Below are positions 40,961 to 53,031 of a stretch of DNA of 64,000 nucleotides, piece after piece. This stretch comes from Parapristionchus giblindavisi (lineage: Eukaryota; Nematoda; Chromadorea; Rhabditida; Diplogasteridae): contig CALSFV010000029.1 of the NCBI GenBank assembly GCA_943737045.1, forward strand, positions 620,001 through 684,000, written 5' to 3'. The translations under genes and the position numbers were made by a program. How positions within the stretch are numbered: position 1 is the stretch's first letter; each line of letters starts with the position of its first letter. A model generated the notes under the pieces. It ran no database searches and was not told where the DNA came from. It worked only from the letters and a program-made list of their open reading frames with translations.

Positions 40961-42701
40961 TTATTTTGATCAAATCAGAGTAAAAGCTACTTTCGTACTT
41001 CGGTCATTATTGCCGCTGTAAAATATTACCGATCGACATGACGTGAAGTGTGTTACATTCAGAATTTTTTGCTCTATCACATAGCATATCACTCGATAAG
41101 GATAGTTGATAATTTGACTTGTTACAAATTGTTTTGCGCCAAAAAGCAGAGAGAATAGGAAGATAATTTTGCATTTTGAACGTACAGACATAGTGGAGAA
41201 GCGCATCTTAATCAGATTTTTTCGGTCTTTCATATGGTATATGACACGATAGGTATCCTTGCCATTTTCATATTTCTCAAGTTATTTTGATCAAATCAGA
41301 GTAAAAGCTACTTTTGTACTTCGGTCATTATAGCCGCTGTAAAATATTACCGATCGACATGACCTGAAGTGTGTTACATTCAGAATTTTTTGCTCTATCA
41401 CATAGTATATCACTCGATAAGGATAGTTGACGATTTGACTTGTTACAAATTGTTTTGCACCAAAAAGCAGAGAGAATGGGAAGATAATTTGGCATTTTGA
41501 ACGTACAGACATAGTGGAGAAGCGCATCTTATTCAGATTTTTTTCGGTCTTTCATATGGTATATGACACGAGGGGTATCCTTGCTATTTTCATATTTTTC
41601 AAGTTATTTTGATCAAATCAGAGTAAAAGCTACTTTCGTACTTCGGTCATTATAGCCGCTGTAAAATATTACCGATCGACATGACCTGAAGTGTGTTACA
41701 TTCAGAATTTTTTGCTCTATCACATAGTATATCACTCGATAAGGATAGTTGACCATTTTGACTTGTTACAAATTGTTTTGCACCAAAAAAAAGAGAGAAC
41801 GGGAAGATAATTTTGCATTTTGAACGTACAGACATAGTGGAGAAGCGCATCTTATTCAGATTTTTTTGGTCTTTCATATGGTATATGACACGAGGGGTAT
41901 CCTTGCTATTTTCATATTTCTCAAGTTATTTTGATCAAATCAGAGTAAAAGCTACTTTTCTACTTCGGTCATTATAGCCGCTGTAAAATATTACCGATCG
42001 ACATGACGTGAAGTGTGTTACATTCAGAATTTTTTGCTCTATCACATAGTATATCACTCGATAAGGATAGTTGATAATTTGACTTGTTACAAATTGTTTT
42101 GCGCCAAAAAGCAGAGAGAATGGGATGATAATTTTGCATTTTGAACGTACAGACATAGTGGAGATGCGCATCTTATTCAGATTTTTTCGGTCTTTCATAT
42201 GGTATATGACACGATAGGTATCCTTGCCATTTTCATATTTCTCAAGTTATTTTGATCAAATCAGAGTAAAAGTTACTTTCGTACTTCGGCCATTATAGCC
42301 GTTGTAAAATATTACCGATCGACATGACGTGAAGTGTGTTACATTCAGAATTTTTTGCTCTATCACATAGTATATCACTCGATAAGGATAGTTGATAATT
42401 TGACTTGTTACAAATTGTTTTGCGCCAAAAAGCAGAGAGAATGGGAAGATAATTTTGCATTTTGAACGTACAGACATAGTGGAGAAGCGCATCTTATTCA
42501 GATTTTTTCGGTCTTTCATATGGTATATGACGCGATAGGTATCCTTGCCATTTTCATATTTCTCAAGTTATTTTGATCAAATCAGAGTAAAAGCTACTTT
42601 CGTACTTCGGTCATTATAGCCGCTGTAAAATATTACCGATCGACATGACGTGAAGTGTGTTACATTCAGAATTTTTTGCTCTATCACATAGTATATCACT
42701 C

Positions 42702-43548
42702 CACTATGTCTGTACGTTCAAAATGCAAAATTATCTATACTATAAGTACTATAAGTACTTCTAGGCTTATTGACATCCTTCCAATCCTGTGTGCGCAACG
42801 AACGATTGCCAGAAAGGTTTGGATTGGCGAAAGGGATTCCACTGCGGGTAGCTGAGGGTGATAATTTCTCCGGATTAGCCACCTTGGGTCTGCCCCTATA
42901 GGGAGGCTTAACAGTAGGAGTAATAGGCGATTCACCCTCGGCCCTTTTCCTCTCACGTGCCTGCTTCTTTTTAGCAGATTTCGACACGTATTCCGTGTAT
43001 GGAGCTTCTTTTTCTGCATCATCATCTTGGGGCGGAACGATCTTATCGACGGGGCTGGGAGGTGTCGGCGGTGATGGCTTTGGAAGATCAACATGAACAA
43101 TTGGAGCAGGTGCAGTAGTGGCGGGAGAAACTGTGACACCCGCCTTGGCATCTTCTCTAAAGCGTGCCAGTCTATTGAATAGATCTTCAAAGAAGGCACG
43201 TTTTGTGGCTGGGTCAATAGATTCATCTTGGATTAGCTTATAAATTTCATCATGCATTGCCTCTACACGCGCCTGCTCTTTGGATAAGGCAAGAAAGGGG
43301 ACGAGTTTAAATTTATTCATTTTTTGAGTAAGCTAACTAGGGCTAGTGCTGCTGGGATAACAGCGCCTAAAAATCCACTTCCGTATTGAACAAGATTTGT
43401 TCTGGCTTTTCGTTCACGAGAACACTTGCCAATCTCTCGGATAGTGTTAATATACTTGGTGATTACTTTCTTTTCTTTTCCCGTCAATGGGATACGTGAA
43501 ATGTTACGTAAAATCTCAACAATACAAGTGAGTTCGGCTACTGTGGCG
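42702..43548 (-). mobile_element. Polinton/Maverick-like element fragment, copy 2
   Basis: Same 847 bp and same breakpoints as copy 1, 2629 bp away. No difference from copy 1 was noticed inside the insertion. The first monomer on its right has the usual TTATAGCCGC where copy 1 has TTATTGCCGC. Confidence 0.6.
42718..43320 (-). CDS. 200-residue Polinton-like small protein, C-terminus replaced by satellite, copy 2
   Basis: Translation identical to copy 1, with the same ATGA start overlap, AT-hook-like RGRP core and satellite-derived last five residues. Identity of all copies reflects recent block duplication and does not by itself show selection for the protein. Confidence 0.6.
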   Translation of the reverse strand: MNKFKLVPFLALSKEQARVEAMHDEIYKLIQDESIDPATKRAFFEDLFNRLARFREDAKAGVTVSPATTAPAPIVHVDLPKPSPPTPPSPVDKIVPPQDDDAEKEAPYTEYVSKSAKKKQARERKRAEGESPITPTVKPPYRGRPKVANPEKLSPSATRSGIPFANPNLSGNRSLRTQDWKDVNKPRSTYSTYSIDNFAF

Positions 43549-43589
43549 ATGACACGATAGGTATCCTTGCCATTTTCATATTTCTCAAG
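43317..43589 (-). pseudogene. 5'-truncated Polinton-like protein gene, 3' end, copy 2
   Basis: Same 76-codon fragment and 14-codon open extension into satellite as in copy 1. Confidence 0.55.
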
Positions 43590-43595
43590 TTATTT

Positions 43596-46500
43596 TGATC
43601 AAATCAGAGTAAAAGCTACTTTCGTACTTCGGTCATTATAGCCGCTGTAAAATATTACCGATCGACATGACGTGAAGTGTGTTACATTCAGAATTTTTTG
43701 CTCTATCACATAGCATATCACTCGATAAGGATAGTTGATAATTTGACTTGTTACAAATTGTTTTGCGCCAAAAAGCAGAGAGAATAGGAAGATAATTTTG
43801 CATTTTGAACGTACAGACATAGTGGAGAAGCGCATCTTAATCAGATTTTTTCGGTCTTTCATATGGTATATGACACGATAGGTATCCTTGCCATTTTCAT
43901 ATTTCTCAAGTTATTTTGATCAAATCAGAGTAAAAGCTACTTTTGTACTTCGGTCATTATAGCCGCTGTAAAATATTACCGATCGACATGACCTGAAGTG
44001 TGTTACATTCAGAATTTTTTGCTCTATCACATAGTATATCACTCGATAAGGATAGTTGACGATTTGACTTGTTACAAATTGTTTTGCACCAAAAAGCAGA
44101 GAGAATGGGAAGATAATTTGGCATTTTGAACGTACAGACATAGTGGAGAAGCGCATCTTATTCAGATTTTTTTCGGTCTTTCATATGGTATATGACACGA
44201 GGGGTATCCTTGCTATTTTCATATTTCTCAAGTTATTTTGATCAAATCAGAGTAAAAGCTACTTTCGTACTTCGGTCATTATAGCCGCTGTAAAATATTA
44301 CCGATCGACATGACCTGAAGTGTGTTACATTCAGAATTTTTTGCTCTATCACATAGTATATCACTCGATAAGGATAGTTGACCATTTTGACTTGTTACAA
44401 ATTGTTTTGCACCAAAAAAAAAAGAGAGAACGGGAAGATAATTTTGCATTTTGAACGTACAGACATAGTGGAGAAGCGCATCTTATTCAGATTTTTTTGG
44501 TCTTTCATATGGTATATGACACGAGGGGTATCCTTGCTATTTTCATATTTCTCAAGTTATTTTGATCAAATCAGAGTAAAAGCTACTTTTCTACTTCGGT
44601 CATTATAGCCGCTGTAAAATATTACCGATCGACATGACGTGAAGTGTGTTACATTCAGAATTTTTTGCTCTATCACATAGTATATCACTCGATAAGGATA
44701 GTTGATAATTTGACTTGTTACAAATTGTTTTGCGCCAAAAAGCAGAGAGAATGGGATGATAATTTTGCATTTTGAACGTACAGACATAGTGGAGATGCGC
44801 ATCTTATTCAGATTTTTTCGGTCTTTCATATGGTATATGACACGATAGGTATCCTTGCCATTTTCATATTTCTCAAGTTATTTTGATCAAATCAGAGTAA
44901 AAGTTACTTTCGTACTTCGGCCATTATAGCCGTTGTAAAATATTACCGATCGACATGACGTGAAGTGTGTTACATTCAGAATTTTTTGCTCTATCACATA
45001 GTATATCACTCGATAAGGATAGTTGATAATTTGACTTGTTACAAATTGTTTTGCGCCAAAAAGCAGAGAGAATGGGAAGATAATTTTGCATTTTGAACGT
45101 ACAGACATAGTGGAGAAGCGCATCTTATTCAGATTTTTTCGGTCTTTCATATGGTATATGACGCGAGGGGTATCCTTGCTATTTTCATATTTCTCAAGTT
45201 ATTTTGATCAAATCAGAGTAAAAGCTACTTTCGTACTTCGGTCATTATAGCCGCTGTAAAATATTACCGATCGACATGACCTGAAGTGTGTTACATTCAG
45301 CATTTTTTGCTCTATCACATAGTATATCACTCGATAAGGATAGTTGACCATTTTGACTTGTTACAAATTGTTTTGCACCAAAAAAAAGAGAGAACGGGAA
45401 GATAATTTTGCATTTTGAACGTACAGACATAGTGGAGAAGCGCATCTTATTCAGATTTTTTTGGTCTTTCATATGGTATATGACACGAGGGGTATCCTTG
45501 CTATTTTCATATTTCTCAAGTTATTTTGATCAAATCAGAGTAAAAGCTACTTTTCTACTTCGGTCATTATAGCCGCTGTAAAATATTACCGATCGACATG
45601 ACGTGAAGTGTGTTACATTCAGAATTTTTTGCTCTATCACATAGTATATCACTCGATAAGGATAGTTGATAATTTGACTTGTTACAAATTGTTTTGCGCC
45701 AAAAAGCAGAGAGAATGGGATGATAATTTTGCATTTTGAACGTACAGACATAGTGGAGAAGCGCATCTTATTCAGATTTTTTCGGTCTTTCATATGGTAT
45801 ATGACGCGAGGGGTATCCTTGCTATTTTCATATTTCTCAAGTTATTTTGATCAAATCAGAGTAAAAGCTACTTTCGTACTTCGGTCATTATAGCCGCTGT
45901 AAAATATTACCGATCGACATGACCTGAAGTGTGTTACATTCAGCATTTTTTGCTCTATCACATAGTATATCACTCGATAAGGATAGTTGACCATTTTGAC
46001 TTGTTACAAATTGTTTTGCACCAAAAAAAAGAGAGAACGGGAAGATAATTTTGCATTTTGAACGTACAGACATAGTGGAGAAGCGCATCTTATTCAGATT
46101 TTTTTGGTCTTTCATATGGTATATGACACGAGGGGTATCCTTGCTATTTTCATATTTCTCAAGTTATTTTGATCAAATCAGAGTAAAAGCTACTTTTCTA
46201 CTTCGGTCATTATAGCCGCTGTAAAATATTACCGATCGACATGACGTGAAGTGTGTTACATTCAGAATTTTTTGCTCTATCACATAGTATATCACTCGAT
46301 AAGGATAGTTGATAATTTGACTTGTTACAAATTGTTTTGCGCCAAAAAGCAGAGAGAATGGGATGATAATTTTGCATTTTGAACGTACAGACATAGTGGA
46401 GATGCGCATCTTATTCAGATTTTTTCGGTCTTTCATATGGTATATGACACGATAGGTATCCTTGCCATTTTCATATTTCTCAAGTTATTTTGATCTAATC

Positions 46501-49500
46501 AGAGTAAAAGTTACTTTCGTACTTCGGTCATTATAGCCGTTGTAAAATATTACCGATCGACATGACGTGAAGTGTGTTACATTCAGAATTTTTTGCTCTA
46601 TCACATAGTATATCACTCGATAAGGATAGTTGATAATTTGACTTGTTACAATTTGTTTTGCGCCAAAAAGCAGAGAGAATGGGAAGATAATTTTGCATTT
46701 TGAACGTACAGACATAGTGGAGAAGCGCATCTTATTCAGATTTTTTCGGTCTTTCATATGGTATATGACGCGAGGGGTATCCTTGCTATTTTCATATTTC
46801 TCAAGTTATTTTGATCAAATCAGAGTAAAAGCTACTTTCGTACTTCGGTCATTATAGCCGCTGTAAAATATTACCGATCGACATGACCTGAAGTGTGTTA
46901 CATTCAGCATTTTTTGCTCTATCACATAGTATATCACTCGATAAGGATAGTTGACAATTTTGACTTGTTACAAATTGTTTTGCACCAAAAAAAAGAGAGA
47001 ACGGGAAGATAATTTTGCATTTTGAACGTACAGACATAGTGGAGAAGCGCATCTTATTCAGATTTTTTTGGTCTTTCATATGGTATATGACACGAGGGGT
47101 ATCCTTGCTATTTTCATATTTCTCAAGTTATTTTGATCAAATCAGAGTAAAAGCTACTTTTCTACTTCGGTCATTATAGCCGCTGTAAAATATTACCGAT
47201 CGACATGACGTGAAGTGTGTTACATTCAGAATTTTTTGCTCTATCACATAGTATATCACTCGATAAGGATAGTTGATAATTTGACTTGTTACAAATTGTT
47301 TTGCGCCAAAAAGCAGAGAGAATGGGATGATAATTTTGCATTTTGAACGTACAGACATAGTGGAGAAGCGCATCTTATTCAGATTTTTTCGGTCTTTCAT
47401 ATGGTATATGACGCGAGGGGTATCCTTGCTATTTTCATATTTCTCAAGTTATTTTGATCAAATCAGAGTAAAAGCTACTTTCGTACTTCGGTCATTATAG
47501 CCGCTGTAAAATATTACCGATCGACATGACCTGAAGTGTGTTACATTCAGCATTTTTTGCTCTATCACATAGTATATCACTCGATAAGGATAGTTGACCA
47601 TTTTGACTTGTTACAAATTGTTTTGCACCAAAAAAAAGAGAGAACGGGAAGATAATTTTGCATTTTGAACGTACAGACATAGTGGAGAAGCGCATCTTAT
47701 TCAGATTTTTTTGGTCTTTCATATGGTATATGACACGAGGGGTATCCTTGCTATTTTCATATTTCTCAAGTTATTTTGATCAAATCAGAGTAAAAGCTAC
47801 TTTTCTACTTCGGTCATTATAGCCGCTGTAAAATATTACCGATCGACATGACGTGAAGTGTGTTACATTCAGAATTTTTTGCTCTATCACATAGTATATC
47901 ACTCGATAAGGATAGTTGATAATTTGACTTGTTACAAATTGTTTTGCGCCAAAAAGCAGAGAGAATGGGATGATAATTTTGCATTTTGAACGTACAGACA
48001 TAGTGGAGATGCGCATCTTATTCAGATTTTTTCGGTCTTTCATATGGTATATGACACGATAGGTATCCTTGCCATTTTCATATTTCTCAAGTTATTTTGA
48101 TCAAATCAGAGTAAAAGTTACTTTCGTACTTCGGTCATTATAGCCGTTGTAAAATATTACCGATCGACATGACGTGAAGTGTGTTACATTCAGAATTTTT
48201 TGCTCTATCACATAGTATATCACTCGATAAGGATAGTTGATAATTTGACTTGTTACAAATTGTTTTGCGCCAAAAAGCAGAGAGAATGGGAAGATAATTT
48301 TGCATTTTGAACGTACAGACATAGTGGAGAAGCGCATCTTATTCAGATTTTTTCGGTCTTTCATATGGTATATGACGCGATAGGTATCCTTGCCATTTTC
48401 ATATTTCTCAAGTTATTTTGATCAAATCAGAGTAAAAGCTACTTTCGTACTTCGGTCATTATAGCCGCTGTAAAATATTACCGATCGACATGACGTGAAG
48501 TGTGTTACATTCAGAATTTTTTGCTCTATCACATAGTATATCACTCGATAAGGATAGTTGATAATTTGACTTGTTACAAATTGTTTTGCGCCAAAAAGCA
48601 GAGAGAATGGGAAGATAATTTTGCATTTTGAACGTACAGACATAGTGGAGAAGCGCATCTTATTCAGATTTTTTCGGTCTTTCATATGGTATATGACACG
48701 ATAGGTATCCTTGCCATTTTCATATTTCTCAAGTTATTTTGATCAAATCAGAGTAAAAGCTACTTTCGTACTTCGGTCATTATAGCCGCTGTAAAATATT
48801 ACCGATCGACATGACGTGAAGTGTGTTACATTCAGAATTTTTTGCTCTATCACATAGTATATCACTCGATAAGGATAGTTGATAATTTGACTTGTTACAA
48901 ATTGTTTTGCGCCAAAAAGCAGAGAGAATGGGAAGATAATTTTGCATTTTGAACGTACAGACATAGTGGAGAAGCGCATCTTATTCAGATTTTTTCGGTC
49001 TTTCATATGGTATATGACACGATAGGTATCCTTGCCATTTTCATATTTCTCAAGTTATTTTGATCAAATCAGAGTAAAAGCTACTTTCGTACTTCGGTCA
49101 TTATACCCGCTGTAAAATATTACCGATCGACATGACCTGAAGGGTGTTACATTCAGAATTTTTTGCTCTATCACATAGTATATCACTCGATAAGGATAGT
49201 TGACCATTTTGACTTGTTACAAATTGTTTTGCACCAAAAAAAAGAGAGAACGGGAAGATAATTTTGCATTTTGAACGTACAGACATAGTGGAGAAGCGCA
49301 TCTTATTCAGATTTTTTTGGTCTTTCATATGGTATATGACACGAGGGGTATCCTTGCTATTTTCATATTTCTCAAGTTATTTTGATCAAATCAGAGTAAA
49401 AGCTACTTTTCTACTTCGGTCATTATAGCCGCTGTAAAATATTACCGATCGACATGACGTGAAGTGTGTTACATTCAGAATTTTTTGCTCTATCACATAG

Positions 49501-50473
49501 TATATCACTCGATAAGGATAGTTGACAATTTGACTTGTTACAAATTGTTTTGCACCAAAAAGCAGAGAGAACGGGAAGATAATTTTGCATTTTGAACGTA
49601 CAGACATAGTGGAGAAGCGCATCTTATTCAGATTTTTTCGGTCTTTCATCTGGTATATGACACGATAGGTATCCTTGCCATTTTCATATTTCTCAAGTTA
49701 TTTTGATCAAATCAGAGTAAAAGCTACTTTCGTACTTCGGTCATTATAGCCGCTGTAAAATATTACCGATCGACATGACCTGAAGGGTGTTACATTCAGA
49801 ATTTTTTGCTCTATCACATAGTATATCACTCGATAAGGATAGTTGACAATTTGACTTGTTACAAATTGTTTTGCACCAAAAAGCAGAGAGAACGGGAAGA
49901 TAATTTTGCATTTTGAACGTACAGACATAGTGGAGAAGCGCATCTTATTCAGATTTTTTCGGTCTTTCATCTGGTATATGACACGATAGGTATCCTTGCC
50001 ATTTTCATATTTCTCAAGTTATTTTGATCAAATCAGAGTAAAAACTACTTTCGTACTTCGGTCATTATAGCCGCTGTAAAATATTACCGATCGACATGAC
50101 CTGAAGTGTGTTACATTCAGAATTTTTTGCTCTATCACATAGTATATCACTCGATAAGGATAGTTGACAATTTGACTTGTTACAAATTGTTTTGCACCAA
50201 AAAGCAGAGAGAACGGGAAGATAATTTTGCATTTTGAACGTACAGACATAGTGGAGAAGCGCATCTTATTCAGATTTTTTCGGTCTTTCATCTGGTATAT
50301 GACACGATAGGTATCCTTGCCATTGTCATATTTCTCAAGTTATTTTGATCAAATCAGAGTAAAAGCTACTTTCGTACTTCGGTCATTATAGCCGCTGTAA
50401 AATATTACCGATCGACATGACGTGAAGTGTGTTACATTCAGAATTTTTTGCTCTATCACATAGTATATCACTC
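43596..50473. repeat. Satellite between Polinton-like copies 2 and 3
   Basis: Satellite only. It includes the pentamer repeat listed separately, three near-identical GACGTGAAG monomers at about 48100-49000, and monomers with GAAGGGTGTTACATTC near 49140 and 49785. No gene is visible. Confidence 0.8.
45205..48418. repeat. Five-monomer higher-order repeat, 1607 bp, two copies
   Basis: Units start at TGATCA positions 45205 and 46812 and the next begins at 48419, two steps of exactly 1607 bp. Monomers with CATTCAGCATTTTTTGC and an uninterrupted A-run before GAGAGAAC alternate with GGGATGATAA monomers. Both units carry the same order of GACGCGAGGGG and GAGATGCGC variants. Confidence 0.85.
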
Positions 50474-51320
50474 CACTATGTCTGTACGTTCAAAATGCAA
50501 AATTATCTATACTATAAGTACTATAAGTACTTCTAGGCTTATTGACATCCTTCCAATCCTGTGTGCGCAACGAACGATTGCCAGAAAGGTTTGGATTGGC
50601 GAAAGGGATTCCACTGCGGGTAGCTGAGGGTGATAATTTCTCCGGATTAGCCACCTTGGGTCTGCCCCTATAGGGAGGCTTAACAGTAGGAGTAATAGGC
50701 GATTCACCCTCGGCCCTTTTCCTCTCACGTGCCTGCTTCTTTTTAGCAGATTTCGACACGTATTCCGTGTATGGAGCTTCTTTTTCTGCATCATCATCTT
50801 GGGGCGGAACGATCTTATCGACGGGGCTGGGAGGTGTCGGCGGTGATGGCTTTGGAAGATCAACATGAACAATTGGAGCAGGTGCAGTAGTGGCGGGAGA
50901 AACTGTGACACCCGCCTTGGCATCTTCTCTAAAGCGTGCCAGTCTATTGAATAGATCTTCAAAGAAGGCACGTTTTGTGGCTGGGTCAATAGATTCATCT
51001 TGGATTAGCTTATAAATTTCATCATGCATTGCCTCTACACGCGCCTGCTCTTTGGATAAGGCAAGAAAGGGGACGAGTTTAAATTTATTCATTTTTTGAG
51101 TAAGCTAACTAGGGCTAGTGCTGCTGGGATAACAGCGCCTAAAAATCCACTTCCGTATTGAACAAGATTTGTTCTGGCTTTTCGTTCACGAGAACACTTG
51201 CCAATCTCTCGGATAGTGTTAATATACTTGGTGATTACTTTCTTTTCTTTTCCCGTCAATGGGATACGTGAAATGTTACGTAAAATCTCAACAATACAAG
51301 TGAGTTCGGCTACTGTGGCG
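50474..51320 (-). mobile_element. Polinton/Maverick-like element fragment, copy 3
   Basis: Same insertion and breakpoints. The satellite just beyond its right end has a private T-to-A change at 51334 (AGGAATCC). The monomer on its left has CATCTGGTATATG and CATTGTCATATTTCTC, unlike copies 1 and 2. Confidence 0.6.
50490..51092 (-). CDS. 200-residue Polinton-like small protein, C-terminus replaced by satellite, copy 3
   Basis: Identical translation to the other copies, intact from ATG to the satellite-derived TGA. Confidence 0.6.
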   Translation of the reverse strand: MNKFKLVPFLALSKEQARVEAMHDEIYKLIQDESIDPATKRAFFEDLFNRLARFREDAKAGVTVSPATTAPAPIVHVDLPKPSPPTPPSPVDKIVPPQDDDAEKEAPYTEYVSKSAKKKQARERKRAEGESPITPTVKPPYRGRPKVANPEKLSPSATRSGIPFANPNLSGNRSLRTQDWKDVNKPRSTYSTYSIDNFAF

Positions 51321-51361
51321 ATGACACGATAGGAATCCTTGCCATTTTCATATTTCTCAAG
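51089..51361 (-). pseudogene. 5'-truncated Polinton-like protein gene, 3' end, copy 3
   Basis: Same fragment. The 51334 change turns a Thr codon into Ser in the open satellite-derived extension and leaves the frame open. Confidence 0.55.
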
Positions 51362-52137
51362 TTATTTTGATCAAATCAGAGTAAAAGCTACTTTCGTACT
51401 TCGGTCATTATAGCCGCTGTAAAATATTACCGATCGGCATGACGTGAAGTGTGTTACATTCAGAATTTTTTGCTCTATCACATAGCATATCACTCGATAA
51501 GGATAGTTGATAATTTGACTTGTTACAAATTGTTTTGCGCCAAAAAGCAGAGAGAATAGGAAGATAATTTTGCATTTTGAACGTACAGACATAGTGGAGA
51601 AGCGCATCTTAATCAGATTTTTTCGGTCTTTCATATGGTATATGACACGATAGGTATCCTTGCCATTTTCATATTTCTCAAGTTATTTTGATCAAATCAG
51701 AGTAAAAGCTACTTTTGTACTTCGGTCATTATAGCCGCTGTAAAATATTACCGATCGACATGACCTGAAGTGTGTTACATTCAGAATTTTTTGCTCTATC
51801 ACATAGTATATCACTCGATAAGGATAGTTGACGATTTGACTTGTTACAAATTGTTTTGCACCAAAAAGCAGAGAGAATGGGAAGATAATTTGGCATTTTG
51901 AACGTACAGACATAGTGGAGAAGCGCATCTTATTCAGATTTTTTCGGTCTTTCATCTGGTATATGACACGATAGGTATCCTTGCCATTGTCATATTTCTC
52001 AAGTTATTTTGATCAAATCAGAGTAAAAGCTACTTTCGTACTTCGGTCATTATAGCCGCTGTAAAATATTACCGATCGACATGACCTGAAGTGTGTTACA
52101 TTCAGAATTTTTTGCTCTATCACATAGTATATCACTC
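51321..52137. repeat. Satellite between Polinton-like copies 3 and 4
   Basis: About two and a half monomers; the copy-to-copy step of 1664 bp is three monomers plus the net insertion. The first monomer has a private CGATCGGCATGAC. No gene is visible. Confidence 0.85.
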
Positions 52138-52984
52138 CACTATGTCTGTACGTTCAAAATGCAAAATTATCTATACTATAAGTACTATAAGTACTTCTAG
52201 GCTTATTGACATCCTTCCAATCCTGTGTGCGCAACGAACGATTGCCAGAAAGGTTTGGATTGGCGAAAGGGATTCCACTGCGGGTAGCTGAGGGTGATAA
52301 TTTCTCCGGATTAGCCACCTTGGGTCTGCCCCTATAGGGAGGCTTAACAGTAGGAGTAATAGGCGATTCACCCTCGGCCCTTTTCCTCTCACGTGCCTGC
52401 TTCTTTTTAGCAGATTTCGACACGTATTCCGTGTATGGAGCTTCTTTTTCTGCATCATCATCTTGGGGCGGAACGATCTTATCGACGGGGCTGGGAGGTG
52501 TCGGCGGTGATGGCTTTGGAAGATCAACATGAACAATTGGAGCAGGTGCAGTAGTGGCGGGAGAAACTGTGACACCCGCCTTGGCATCTTCTCTAAAGCG
52601 TGCCAGTCTATTGAATAGATCTTCAAAGAAGGCACGTTTTGTGGCTGGGTCAATAGATTCATCTTGGATTAGCTTATAAATTTCATCATGCATTGCCTCT
52701 ACACGCGCCTGCTCTTTGGATAAGGCAAGAAAGGGGACGAGTTTAAATTTATTCATTTTTTGAGTAAGCTAACTAGGGCTAGTGCTGCTGGGATAACAGC
52801 GCCTAAAAATCCACTTCCGTATTGAACAAGATTTGTTCTGGCTTTTCGTTCACGAGAACACTTGCCAATCTCTCGGATAGTGTTAATATACTTGGTGATT
52901 ACTTTCTTTTCTTTTCCCGTCAATGGGATACGTGAAATGTTACGTAAAATCTCAACAATACAAGTGAGTTCGGCTACTGTGGCG
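52138..52984 (-). mobile_element. Polinton/Maverick-like element fragment, copy 4
   Basis: Same insertion and breakpoints, but the satellite half-monomer on its left has GACCTGAAG where copies 1-3 have GACGTGAAG. An exchange or base change has therefore occurred just outside the insertion. Confidence 0.6.
52154..52756 (-). CDS. 200-residue Polinton-like small protein, C-terminus replaced by satellite, copy 4
   Basis: Identical translation to the other copies, with the same overlapping start and satellite-derived stop. Confidence 0.6.
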   Translation of the reverse strand: MNKFKLVPFLALSKEQARVEAMHDEIYKLIQDESIDPATKRAFFEDLFNRLARFREDAKAGVTVSPATTAPAPIVHVDLPKPSPPTPPSPVDKIVPPQDDDAEKEAPYTEYVSKSAKKKQARERKRAEGESPITPTVKPPYRGRPKVANPEKLSPSATRSGIPFANPNLSGNRSLRTQDWKDVNKPRSTYSTYSIDNFAF

Positions 52985-53025
52985 ATGACACGATAGGTAT
53001 CCTTGCCATTTTCATATTTCTCAAG
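52753..53025 (-). pseudogene. 5'-truncated Polinton-like protein gene, 3' end, copy 4
   Basis: Same 3' fragment and open satellite extension as in copies 1 and 2. Confidence 0.55.
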
Positions 53026-53031
53026 TTATTT

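Larger units (their letters stand above)
40967..43595. repeat. 2629-bp repeat unit joining Polinton-like copies 1 and 2
   Basis: From the monomer after copy 1 to the monomer after copy 2 the order is six monomers, the last interrupted by the insertion. The same order precedes copy 1 (monomers near 38.4-40.0 kb). The step of 2629 bp equals six monomers, three single-base insertions and a net gain of about 700 bp from the insertion. This shows amplification as a block. Confidence 0.8.
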
